NCBI GenBank assembly: GCA_030248225.1
Contig: JASANE010007164.1
Span: 1-64,000 of the forward strand
Source: Trileptium ribeirensis
Lineage: Eukaryota > Nematoda > Enoplea > Enoplida > Thoracostomopsidae
Direction of reading: 5' to 3'
DNA: 64,000 nt
Shown: in pieces, positions 23,501 through 34,941 of the stretch
Layout: each line of letters starts with the position of its first letter
Position numbering within the stretch: position 1 is the first letter of the stretch
Program-made: the position numbers and the translations under genes
The notes under the pieces: generated by a model
Databases searched by the model: none
Told to the model about the DNA's origin: nothing
What the model saw: the letters and a program-made list of their open reading frames with translations, nothing else

Positions 23501-26500
23501 AGTAAAGTTTCTGTGCGGAAACTATCGTCAGTAGAACATTTTACTATGCTCAATGGTCTAACTTTTCATATACGTGCTAGTACACCTATCACATCAGTTT
23601 AGGGGTGGGGGCACTCACATCCCTAGCCACGGTTCCGGTCTGACCATAAGATTTTATTCTTTGTTAGGACGCGAACATGCATAGTTTTGAACAAACATTT
23701 GCAGTACTTTAGATATTCCGTATCTTTTTATAAGAAGTGGGGGATGGGGACAGAACCCTTTACGTCCCCCACCCAAAAATATGGAGGCAACTAGTCCCCC
23801 ATCCCCTGAGAATCTTCGCACCACCTCAGCTCATATGGGCCCAAGGAAACAAAAACTTGTAATTCGGGTCGGGTCCGGTAATTCAGACCCGATGAGACCT
23901 CTGGCGCCAGCTATCAAACACATAAATTTATACCGAATTATACTTAGCACATGCACAACCAAACAAACGAAAAACATTGTGATCAATTTCTTAGTATAAA
24001 ATGACTGATCTCACCAACTCAGTAGATAGGTTAATGTGAACACATGTTTACGAACGAAATACAACAATTATTTATGTAATATATTATATTAATAATATAT
24101 TTTTCTTGCTTTTTTAAATTCATTTTAGTTATTACCTATATATAGCTGCTCACAATAATTGTATGTTAGGTACGCAATGCATTTGTGTGTGTCGGCCGGC
24201 AAGTATCTCAGGTGGACAGTTTTTGGTTTCATAAAGTTATAAGCTAGCTTACGTATAAAACATCTATTTAACTTAAAAACAACAAAAAGGTTGTTGGCAT
24301 CTCAAAATCGTTGAATTTTGAGCCGGAGCGCACCAAAATAGTGGAGCGCTCCACTTTCGAGCGGAGCGCTCCGCGCTCCGGAGCGCTCCGTTTTCAACCG
24401 GAGCGCGCTCCGATTTAGTCATAGCGCTCGCTCCGCCCCACCCGACGGAGCGCGGAGCGCAGCGCTCCGAAGCGCTCCGCTCCACATCCCTACCCCCGAC
24501 CAAATTCTTTTTTTGTCATTGCTCGTTACTTATGCATGGTACATAAACGTTGTTCATATATCATACCTGTCCCTGGGTGCCTTTTGAAAAAATATTAACA
24601 CAGGTGCTTGCTGTTACTTACCCCAGCGCTAGGGTCAAAAGGTCGATTTTAGCACATTTGATTACCCCCCCGACCGTTGCTAGTTAGGGGTATGGTGGAG
24701 TCAGTAGAAGTCAATTAATTTGTCTGTTATGGTTCTTTCCAATCACAAAGCGAATGGTGAAACGACCTGAGCTCTATCTCGCGCCCGACCTGTTGATCTC
24801 AGGCTTTTACCCACCCCCGACCAAAACCAAAATGTGGAAAAATCGAACATATGATGTTATGTCGAGGAAATTTCACGCTTTTGGATCATAATACATTGTG
24901 GCAATACATTTCGACGACATATGCGGCAAAATTATTATTAGAAAAAATTCTAAATTTACCCCCCCCCGACCATGGTCTCAGGCATGTACACTGGCAGTTG
25001 ATATGGGCTGCTATTTTGTGCCTTCATAGTGGAAATTGTGGTATAGAACATCTTACATACCGTTTTCAAGTTAACTATGCTGGTTAAAAACGGTCAAATT
25101 GGCCATCTAACATTTTTACCCCCCCCGCCAAATTTTACCTCCCCCCGACCACCAGCTACCTATCTGGCAAAGGGTATGTTGTGAATTTTTTTTGCATAAC
25201 ACTTCCCCCAGGCTAAACTATCCATATAAATAGCTACCGTTTATGGCCGGCTTCGTTTCCATTTAATAACCGGTATAAATCGGCACCCCGTGTTTTAAAA
25301 GTGTTAAATTTGACCCAAGAATATGCATAAAAAGCTTAATTTTTGACATACGGAGTTCCGCATAACAACGTTTTGACCGCGCTGACGGGCTGCACGAGAT
25401 ACGATCACAAAATCGAGGCTGGATGCAACCTGGAGCATACCAGAGGTCATTTTATGGTACCTTGCTGAGCAGCAGGGGGTGGTATTTGGGAAGCCATAGC
25501 ATAAAAACGGTTAAAAAATTACTATAACGACCTCAAATTAGGGGTCCTTGACGTTTTTTGGTCATAGGTTGTAAAAATGAAGATAATCGGAGCCAAAAAA
25601 GTCATTAGTCATTTTTTCTGGGGCAAAAGGACATCGTAGCGTGAAATGACCCTACTGACCAAGAACTTTTGTGGAACCACTCTGCAGGGCTGTGGGCCTG
25701 AATATGGTTCGTTGACCTTTTGATCGAAATATCGATTTTTAAAATTTCGACAGGTTACAGCGTGTTTATAACTTCAAACGAGCGTGGATAAAGACAAATC
25801 ATGTTGAATACGGTGGCTTATATTTGATTTCTTACTGAGTGAAACGAGCAAAGCGAAGAACTGCTACTAGCCATGACAATGGTGAAATTTGCCTGTTATT
25901 TGGCTTTTTACGGCGACACGCATAACTCAACTTTGGCTTGATTGTGATGATTATGACCAAAAAAATAGGTTTGGTATATTTATTAACAAATTTGAAGTAT
26001 GTGTAGTAGCTTGATCAACAGAACAAACAAAATTGTTAAAACGAATAACTTTTCATTAAAAATCGTGAATATCCGTCCACACGTAGTCAAGCTAGAATTT
26101 TGAACAGAATTGATAGACAGAAAGGTAACACACAATGTTAGCCAATGGTCCCTAGTATCTAGCAAGCGATGGTGAAATGAACACGGCTTCATGTATAACT
26201 GTAGTGTAATCGTCTGCAACAGGATTTGTGTTGTATATACGAAGTATATTTCTGTGAAATCCTAAGTCTAACCCTTTAGCCTATGACGTAGGGAACATTG
26301 GAACCCAAAAAGAATTGCCAATGTCAAAAACTAGCCGAAATGAATCTTTCAAAATTGATCAATTTCGGCCTTTAGCTCAAGAAAAACTCCAATTCTGTGG
26401 CAGCGGTACAGGACTAATCGATGAACCCATATCGACAACTTTTATTTAAAATCTTAGGTATGAAAACATCTAGTTAATAGGTATGTTGACAGCCCTATGT

Positions 26501-29030
26501 CTATTGCAGTTTTCAGGAAAATAGTAAAATAAAAGAAAGTATTAATCAGTCTTGTTTTTGGGTCGAACAATGGGCGTATAAGTTTATTTAACCGATTAAA
26601 CACATTGATTTCAATGTTTTAAATGCACGTTGCGGACCTGCTGCATGGCGTTGTAACGGCTAAAATTCGTTAACAAAATTGCGCAATTTTAGCATTTTTT
26701 CATTTAGTTGTATGCTGAAGGCTACACTGAATCCACAAATTTTTGACTTAGCCGGATACGATCAATGCAATTGTACTTTCGTGGAAAGAATCTAATTCGG
26801 AAAAAATATTAGGAACCTAAAACGTAAAAAATTGTTTTCTTAAAAATATAGTTTTCTTGAAAGTGCAAATTTATAAATTTCGAATGTTACTGCCTACGTT
26901 GTTTTGTCGTAAGATCAACAGTAACAATGCCTAATTACGAGAAAAGTCCTGCTACAAGTAACAGCAAATTTTTAATCCAGTATATACCACAAATCTAAAA
27001 AGAAAAATGCCTTTCTGAGCCTTCACATAGGGGCTCGGAAGCTCAGTTTCGAGCCTCAATTGGCAATGAACAAGAACACATGCTTCCCACACTTCCCTTG
27101 GGAAGCCAAAAATTTTGCCGAGGCGTTCAGCTGGTGGCAGCAGTTTCTGGCATGGGAAACCCAAATTCAGCACTCCACTTTGGAAAAGCAATACTCGTCA
27201 TGTGCAAAGCTACCGTATAATAGGACGTATAATATCACAACCGATTCAAACTAAAGAAAAAATTACCCTTAACGGGCAAGGAAAAATAAACCCATGTTTA
27301 GAAAAGTACACTTTCTCCTAAATTTATACATTGTTGTATTAGAAAAATGCTATTTTGTTACTGCTATTAGCATTTCATTAGAAGAAAATAACGCCTCTAG
27401 CTGGTTAGAAATAAGCTATTGTTGGGAAAGTACACTTTTTCCTTATAAATGCGTTCATATTTTGGAAAAATGCTTTGGCATAATTCGTACTTGAAGTATC
27501 TCGAAAAATGTTTGAAAATTCAGTCGCTAAAATTATGGTTGAATACGTAGCTTGTAGGTGAAATTCATATTGCGCTCCTTTCCTTGTTAGAATAAATATA
27601 GCAAGTTTCGTTCATAATATAACGTTTTTAGCCGCGCATTCAGTCACTAAAATCACCCATGGACCAGGCTTTGAGTCAAACCCATGTTGTTACATTATTA
27701 GATTTCCTCAAATAAAATAAGCATGTTTAATAATGCTTTTAGCAGCTAAAATAACATTGGACTAAATATTGGACCAGGCTATGAGTCAAACCCATGTTGT
27801 TACATTATTAGATTTCCTCAAATAAAATAAGCATGTTTAATAATGCTTTTAGCAGCTAAAATAACATTGGACTAAATATTGGACCAGGCTATGAGTCAAA
27901 CCCATGTTGTTACATTATTAGATTTCCTCAAATAAAATAAGCATGTTTAATAATGCTTTTAGCAGCTAAAATAACATTGGACTAAATATTGGACCAGGCT
28001 TTGAGTCAAACCCATGTTGTTACATTATTAGATTTCCTCAAATAAAATAAGCATGTTTAATAATGCTTTTAGCAGCTAAAATAACATTGGACTAAATAAA
28101 AGAAACCGCACTAAATTGCTTTATCGATTTTTGTTATATTGAGGACATACTTAATGTATGTTATAACTAGGAAGCTAATGCTACTATTTAGTTTTCTGTT
28201 ATAAAATAGAAAATAGTGTTTTGGCGCTGATTTTTGCTAAGCTACGTTTCATATATCGTCAGATAAATTCGCTGTCCCAAAACCATATTTCATTCATTTG
28301 TATCGCATTTCGTTGACATTGGATATAGCTTGGAAAACACCTGAGTATGACAAACTAGTATTCATACTTTTAAGTCCTAAAATTACAATTTTGACGATCC
28401 GTAATTACGTTATCTTCAGAGAAAGCAAACTTTCCAGCCCAAAGCCGATTTCATCCATCCATTTAAATATCTTTACCTTGCCAATGAAACAAAAAAGAAA
28501 TTGATGCCAAAACACCAAAAACTCAAGACACAGGCTTAATGAAAAACCGGCTGTGCCGTTTCAACAATTATAATTGTAGTGACGTTTGGTTTAGGAAAAT
28601 GGGACCCCACTATGGACATGCCACTAATAACAGAATAGGTGGTCACGAGATTCGCACAAAACCATAACAACGACTTATTCAGGACTGTAACAGAGAAACG
28701 CTATTTCAACTGTGATGATTTTGAAGATAGTGGTGAAGATCGAATAAACTACAAACCTACGAAGATACATACCTGCCATTCTTCGGCGGTACTATAATAC
28801 CATTCGCGAACTAGCGATAAGCTCGGCAGAAAAAAGCAAAACACCGCTGTTCCGGTAGTTAGATAGAAAAAACGCGCTGGATTCCGGTGCACCCAACGAA
28901 GAACAAAACTGGGGATCATGTATCGATCCATAAACGACCGTGAGTTCTTAAAGTACTGCTTTCGGGGTTTTTTGTAGATTCGATATGGATTTTTGACGAC
29001 CGCTGGTAGCCAAGCGCTCATTGTCAGCAT
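20223..29030 (-). CDS. Gene B: 253-residue one-pass membrane protein, function unknown
   Basis: Three exons join in phase 0: 29030-28773, 22093-21932 and 20564-20223, with donors GTATGT and GTAAGC and acceptors TTTCAG and TTGTTAG. From the ATG at 29030, residues 13-53 are very basic (K, R, Y). Residues 54-74 form one hydrophobic span (FFYLTTGTAVFCFFLPSLSL), followed by REWYYS and a polar tail with an ARRRAQ segment, a serine-rich linker and the ending DPPPDE. An upstream in-frame ATG at 29201 would add 57 residues, but that part looks noncoding, and an acceptor-like 'ttcttctag' at 29035 fits a 5' UTR junction. The arrangement resembles a small mitochondrial or ER membrane protein. That is inference only, as I do not recognise the family. 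Confidence 0.7.
21932..22093 (-). CDS. Gene B exon 2
   Basis: 54 codons, phase 0 on both ends, from the acceptor 'ccgtttcag' to GAT|GTAAGC. It begins AKVEADKYFARRRAQFGEG and ends PEKIDD. It is polar and has no membrane span. Confidence 0.7.
22320..22651 (+). repeat. Repeat family Y, left part (split by element G)
   Basis: Aligns block by block with 51605-51875: 'ggagtttc'-like start, 'ggatttc.acaaa', then 'cgaggtctatactttac' against 'cgatgtctacaggtttac'. It continues at 25653 after the inserted element G. Noncoding. Confidence 0.6.
22652..25652 (+). mobile_element. Element G copy 1: TIR transposon, TACT duplication
   Basis: Inverted termini GGGTCATTTCACGCTACGA and its complement, flanked by TACT at 22648-22651 and 25653-25656. 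The interior has many short C-tracts of the type acccccgacc and no transposase frame. The outer parts match copy 2 (44934-46321) in reverse orientation. Copy 1 is longer because a hAT-like element sits inside at 23064-24492. The 4 bp duplication does not by itself fix a superfamily. In gene B intron 1. Confidence 0.9.
23064..24492 (+). mobile_element. hAT-like non-autonomous element nested in element G
   Basis: Flanked by an exact 8 bp duplication, cccccgac (23056-23063 and 24493-24500). The left end is tagagcgctccgg and the right end, read inward, is tagggatgtggagcgg. Both fit the loose hAT terminus pattern (YAGRG), and 8 bp is the hAT duplication length. Both ends are packed with ggagcgctcc palindromes (about 23066-23210 and 24325-24485), probably subterminal transposase-binding repeats. 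There is no coding capacity in the AT-rich middle. Copy 2 of element G lacks this insertion. Confidence 0.85.
25653..25870 (+). repeat. Repeat family Y, right part
   Basis: Continues the alignment with 51876-52000: 'actgaccaagaac' against 'accgaacatcag', then 'gctgtgggcctgaatatggttcg' against 'gctgtaggcccgattatggttcg' (motif order). Ends near 'gagtgaaacgagcaaagcgaag'. Confidence 0.6.
25871..27660. other. Intronic sequence, gene B intron 1
   Basis: AT-rich with no exon signals in phase with gene B. Short frames near 27060-27320 on both strands overlap each other and have no support. Confidence 0.4.
27661..28099. repeat. Tandem array, four copies of a 110 bp unit
   Basis: Units start with ggaccaggct at 27661, 27771, 27881 and 27991, exactly 110 bases apart, and are nearly identical. 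In gene B intron 1. Confidence 0.95.
28500..28680. repeat. Short dispersed repeat shared with 57170-57300
   Basis: Block 'aaaatgggaccccactatggacatgcca' (given as motif) recurs as 'aaaatgtgggtccccctatggacaggcca' near 57215. Noncoding. Confidence 0.4.
28773..29030 (-). CDS. Gene B exon 1 (start, membrane span)
   Basis: 86 codons from ATG at 29030 (a second ATG, 29021, gives MSAWLP) to the donor CAG|GTATGT. It encodes the basic N-terminal region and the only membrane span. Confidence 0.65.
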
Positions 29031-29239
29031 TCGTCTAGAAGAATAAGCCGGTTGGCCATGACAAAGTGTGATACAGTCCGACGTATTAGCTGCCAGCGAT
29101 CTACAATCATGAACAGCAAAAATAGCAAGCAGTGTTACGTTGGCTGGTTGTCGGATGGCCTCATAGTTGCACGATTGGCGGCTAAACGAAACAAATCTCA
29201 TTTTTCTACAGTCAAACGCTAGACCTGCCTAAATCTATA

Positions 29240-32200
29240 ACAGGTGCTGCCAAGGGCGTAGCCAGGAATTTTGAAAGGGGGGGGGGGCCGCGGCCCATAG
29301 TGGGTACTGCCATCACCTATAACGTCCAGATCACTAAATCAGACACAATTTTAATCATTTTAAATGCACAGTAACCGTCGGAAATGACATCCATGTTTTC
29401 AGCCAGTGAGCAGTGCAATAACAACATGGTTTCAAGCAACAGGCGAATATCGAGCAATCAATGGTCATTTCTCACGAATACTGTACTTAAAAGATTCTAA
29501 CTGAGCCCGTGCGTCTGAGTATAGGTTACACACGCTACTGAGCTATGCAATCAAGGTTTCGTTGTTTTGTTCAGAATATTCTAGCAGCGCAGTATTCTTT
29601 GAATTATAATTCTTCAACATTTTATATTAAACCTACTAATTCAAATCCAAACCGTGTAGGTATATTTAAAAAAAATAGCTGTTCATACGCCCAGCATTAG
29701 CAGCTTCCACACAGATTCAGCCATGAAATTTTGGTTAAATATTTATTAAATAAATATTTCTTTAACTAACAAGAAAATAATTATAAATCTTTGATTATGT
29801 CTTTTGGTAGGAATATTGTAGCAGATTTCAGTCCTAATGGTTTTGCTTTTTAATGTCCGAACAACAGTTTTAGTCAACCAATCAAGCACGCCAAGCCATC
29901 AACTTGACATTTGAAATTGCGATAATCTTCAACTACTGTACAGGCGTGACACTCAAGCCGATTACTACGCGAATGGATCGGAGTTTCGCACCCTCACGAA
30001 AAGGGAGAATTTACTTTTTCAACAAATAGCGGAAAATATCGTCCAAAAACAAACGGGAAGTTCGGCTCTTCAAAAAACCTGACATCGCCTCGCCAAAAAC
30101 GTAGTAGATTTCACTTCCCCACAATAACAGAAGATATGTCACCAATTCAAGAAAACGGAAACTCGGTGCAAATAAATAAGGTAAAAAATGTTGCCTCCCA
30201 ACAAGGCGTGAAATTCCGTATCCTCAAAAACAGGGAAAATATTTTGATCCCTCTAAAACGCTGAAAATTTCTTCTCGTGAAACGGTAAAATTTAGGCAGT
30301 CCTAGCCATATCGAATAGACAAGCCCTAAAAGTTTTACGTCTTAAAGCCTAGAAACAATAACTTCTGCAACTTCTAAAAACTTTACAACATTCAGCCAGC
30401 ACTACAAAAATCGCCCGTCAAAAACTGCCAAAATTACAAGACACCTATATACCTGTTAAGAAGACCACAGTACCCCAAAGTTGACATGTCGAACTGACAG
30501 CTAGTTTCACGACAGCCGCTTCTACATTAAAAGAAATCTTTTTTCACATTACATCAAATCCAGCTATATGTGTTCGCCGTGATATGTAGAAACAGAAACT
30601 TGCATACCGTGCCACAACAAATTTGCGTTATATGGCTGAAATAATAACATAATTACGATTCTAAAACACAGTCATCCCCCATGTAATCTGACGTATACTA
30701 GTCGGAGGGAAACTGCGCCTCTATGCTAGCTTTCCCACGGAGGTTGGGGCGGTGAGATGGAGGTATGTTAGTTTCCCCAAGGAATTTTTGGAATCTTTTC
30801 ATTTTAGCCCCCGTCCAGGTATTTTTGTGCTCGGTTAAAAAATAGTGCAATATTGTTCTCTGCGAGGCAAAAATACGCCAGTTTTTCCTACGGAACTAAA
30901 AACCCAACATCTTTGCCCCACACTATAATTGCCGTCAATAATGATTTCATTATACAATGTGCATTTTGTATATTTACTCTGAATCAACTGTTGATGCTAT
31001 TTTCGCGTTTTCAGCCGCCCAGATCTATGTGGAAGAAATCCAATTTATCACCTCAAGGTAAATTGGAGGCTGTTTGGGAATATCAAACTATTAGCCGAAG
31101 CCTACTTTTACACACAGAAAATGATTTGGCCCACCAATTATAGCCACCGTGTATATTTTTATCAGCTACCCCAGTAATAAATCTCAAAACACAAATACCA
31201 GTTTTGTCAGTCCCTACTTTTCTACACTTGTGAAGAAGTCGGACAATAACACACAGAATGTAATCATTTAACATAACATAGACCAAAATTTAGAACAACG
31301 AAATTAACGGTTTTGAACTGTTTATTACAGCATACCAAACAAGCAACATCGAATAAGCATATTCCTAAGAGGGTTTTCACTAACTATATAGTTTTTGGCA
31401 ATGACGATAAGATACGAGCTTGCTAGAGCGTGCATAGTTGTTAAAGTAAACAGTGACGCATTATGATCCAAAGATTGCGACAATAACCGACACAAGTGAA
31501 AAAGGAAACTACGCTGCAGAAAGAATTTTCGCTTTACCCTTAGCGCCCTTGCCCACACCCCCTCCCCTTAATTTGTCAGTGTCGACGGTGCAGCGATGAC
31601 AGTTTGATGCCATCCGACAGAGATGTCAAAACTGTTTAGTAGGTATCTTTCTGTCCGATTGGAAAATATGTGCCCCGAAAAATTTTGTTGATTTTTATCT
31701 CGATAAATTATAATTACACATTAACGAGATGAGTCGAATAGTTTCAAAACTGGCTTATTCATATTGCTCACACGCAAGCTCTTCCACAACTTCTTATCGG
31801 CATTGCGTTAAGAGAATATTCCCGGGGAACACAGCAACAAGGTAAGGTAAAAATGAAACAGATTCGGAATCAAAAAGTGCAGTGTGCCCTACATTTTTGC
31901 TCAAAGCCATGGAAAGCAATCTTTAATTACAACTACACCAGCTTACCTATCAATATAATTGGCCAAAGCAGAGACTACAAACATGTATGAAAATTTTCAG
32001 GTCAAACAGAACAACAGTATACTATCGCACCGCACAAAGTGTCTCCGGAGTTAGGCAAGCAGATTTCAAAAATTTGCGTGTAAAAGCAAGACAGGCTTGT
32101 AAATGTAAACGTCAAACTACACATAAAAATATTGCCAAAAATAGTTGCTTAGCTATCAAAACTTTGTTTCTTATGGTTTAATTCGTAAAGTATCAAGTAA

Positions 32201-34900
32201 AATTCGTATTATTTGAGACCATTAGTCTGTGAGTTTTGTTTCAGGCTTCATTATGTCAAATATTTAACGCAGAAACAGAACCGGGTCACTGGGGCCACCT
32301 CTTTCGACCGGGTCACTAAGTAAACCGGGTTGCACGCCTTGACAACCCTAAAATATAACCAAAAGCCCGTAACCCAAACCGCTGCATTACTAACTTCGTA
32401 AATCAATTGCTAACACACTCAGTCTTTCAAGTGTTGCTTCTCTTCCTCCTAGCTTCAATGCGCTGGCAAAGCGTGTGTCGAAGGCATACATCTTAGTTTG
32501 TTGTGTTTTTATTTAATACCAATTATACACACGTCTTTTATTTTGGCCGAAATAACTCATTGATCAGTTGCTTCGATTAACTTTTACACGCAATCATCGA
32601 CTATATACGACCGGACTAGTGACAATATCGACAATTTTACTGCTGGGCAACTACTTTTTATATAATAGTCCCCATTCAATGTAAGGTCACTGGAAACTGT
32701 TAGAAATCTCCAACAACTCCCTTCAAGACCAAGATGTCTTTCACAAAAACTCCCTTCACGACAAAGATGTCTTTCACAAAAACTCCGACTAAAGGTAGGA
32801 ACGTCCCAAATATCGAAAAGTGTCACCAAGCCTACTTCTGGTGTGCCTAACATAGCTCTGTGTGGAACTGAATTTTTGGGAGGACCTCAGCTTACATTTT
32901 TTACTTTACATTATGTTGTTTGTGCGTATTGTGAATCTGAGAATTCAATATTTTGTTTTGATAGATAATCTAAATCTGCTGTGCGAACAATGTAAAATCA
33001 ACAGCGACTCCGCATCATAACAATTAGATGCCCAACGTTTTCATTTATCTTTACCGTACATTAAAATTAAACCTAATCCTTGAAGAACCATTAACTTCAT
33101 GCACAAAATGCCAACACCGGCTCGAACCAAGATATTACCTTGGCCCAACCTAGATTCATTGCGCTGCGCGCCAACTATATATAAATCCTTGCTTCGAAGC
33201 GAATGGTTGTATCCTAAGAGCTCAACATAGGTTCCATCAACTAGTGGAGGAGTGCCCGACTAAGGTAGATGGCTGGGGTGCGGGAGTTGGGGCAACGTCC
33301 TCGTCGAACAGTACGGGCAACAATACGCAAGCGCCGGCAGAGAACCCACGAAACGGAAAAAGTGTCAGTTTCACGGGACAGGAGAGCGCTAGAAAAAGCA
33401 TTTGCGACGCAATCTAGACAACGAAATATGCAATTGACATGAAGATATGACAACTGCAACCAAAGTGCCAGCTAGCCACCCGAGTCACACGCAGATGATC
33501 AGGTTCCATCTCAGAAGAAACGTCAAATTGCGACAGGACATAGCTGAGACCGATGCGTGGCTTCTCCGAAAGTTTATTAACACCGGCATTGCGAATGTGG
33601 AAATGAAAGAATAGCGCAGGAAAAAACCGCTTGCCGCATGACTTGCGTAATCGTCAGCTATATTTGGCGGATGAAAAAACGCAACCTACTAGACATGCAG
33701 TGCAAGGCATGAAACAGGACACCGACTGCCAATAAACAGAATAAACTTTATCGTAGCAAGCGACATAAGATTCGGACAATAGGAATGACGCGTACCGGGA
33801 TATCGATCAACTTCTTACAGTATGAAACGGAGCGAACTGCGAATGCCAATGCTTGACTAAACGGCCGGAAGAAATGAACGCAGCTGCGAAATCAAAATGT
33901 ATCAGCTCCGAAAAATACCTCCAGCTATATAAAGAACACTCAAACACGTCAACAGATATTGAAGATATTTTATTTTTTAAGCAACGTTAAAAACTATAAC
34001 ACATACATACGGTTTACGACATAACCAAAATAGCATACAATATAAATGCAACGCCAATTATACAAGTGTACGTTCAGTCTCATCTTTTCATTTCATTTCA
34101 AAAGAGATAACAACATTGTCGAAGCTTGGTGTGATGGAGCCTGTGAATGAGGTAAGTCAGTCTTACTACCTATGAGCAGACTTAACGGTTGATAATTTGT
34201 TCCAAAGCTACAAGCTTCAAGATACTGCATAGTTTCCAGAGAATATTTTCTGTTGTAACTTTAAGCGAATAAATCAAAATAATTTGCTAGGGCGTATCAG
34301 ATATAATTCTTTGGCGCAATTAGTATTAAGCCATTTAATGCTATGCGTCCACACTCTTAACGGAATGCTTCGTTTTATAACATTTTTATGAGGTGTCCAT
34401 AGACGAAAAGTAATGCCAGAAATGTCCCTCTTAACAGTCATTCCAGTTTAACAGTGGTTTTACAATTATTACTCAAACCATTCCTCACCCGCTTATACTG
34501 TACATACTAAGTGACGCGTTGTTTGAAAAAATTTGCCATTAATAACGGCAGTCCAGAACATGGACTAATATTACAACGAATGATTTTATGACTACATCAT
34601 CGAATAAGTGTTCGACCGCCATCCAAAGCACTACACACTGGTGTTGAAAAGGACCATCAAATTTGAACTTGAAATATTAACCCGGTTTTTTTGACTAAAT
34701 TATCTAAATGACAACACAAAATATGAGAATAATAATTATCTACATATACTATACAGGATACGTAAAAAACAACGCAATGTTACACAATACTTCCTGAAAA
34801 TAGACACCGTATAATCGTAATTAAAGATTATAAATCTAACGGCGGAGCCAATGTAAATCTTGAGTAACGCACTGCGTGAACACTGTAGCAGATCGAAAAC
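29240..34900. other. Intergenic between genes B and C
   Basis: No gene supported. At 29258 a 'gggcgtagccaggaatttt' plus poly-G start looks like one end of a common invertebrate repeat, but the other end is missing. At 33240-33960 a GC-richer patch has a coding-like texture but stops in all frames. A 96-codon plus frame at 30853 has no splice partners. Confidence 0.4.
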
Positions 34901-34941
34901 CTAGCGCGTTTCGGTTCACTTAGCTGTGACCTAGGTCTAAG

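Noticed and set aside
27661..28099. Regular repeats considered as a CRISPR array
   Set aside because: The whole 110-base unit repeats without variable spacers, so it is an ordinary tandem array. The same applies to 8965-9798 and 15465-15683.
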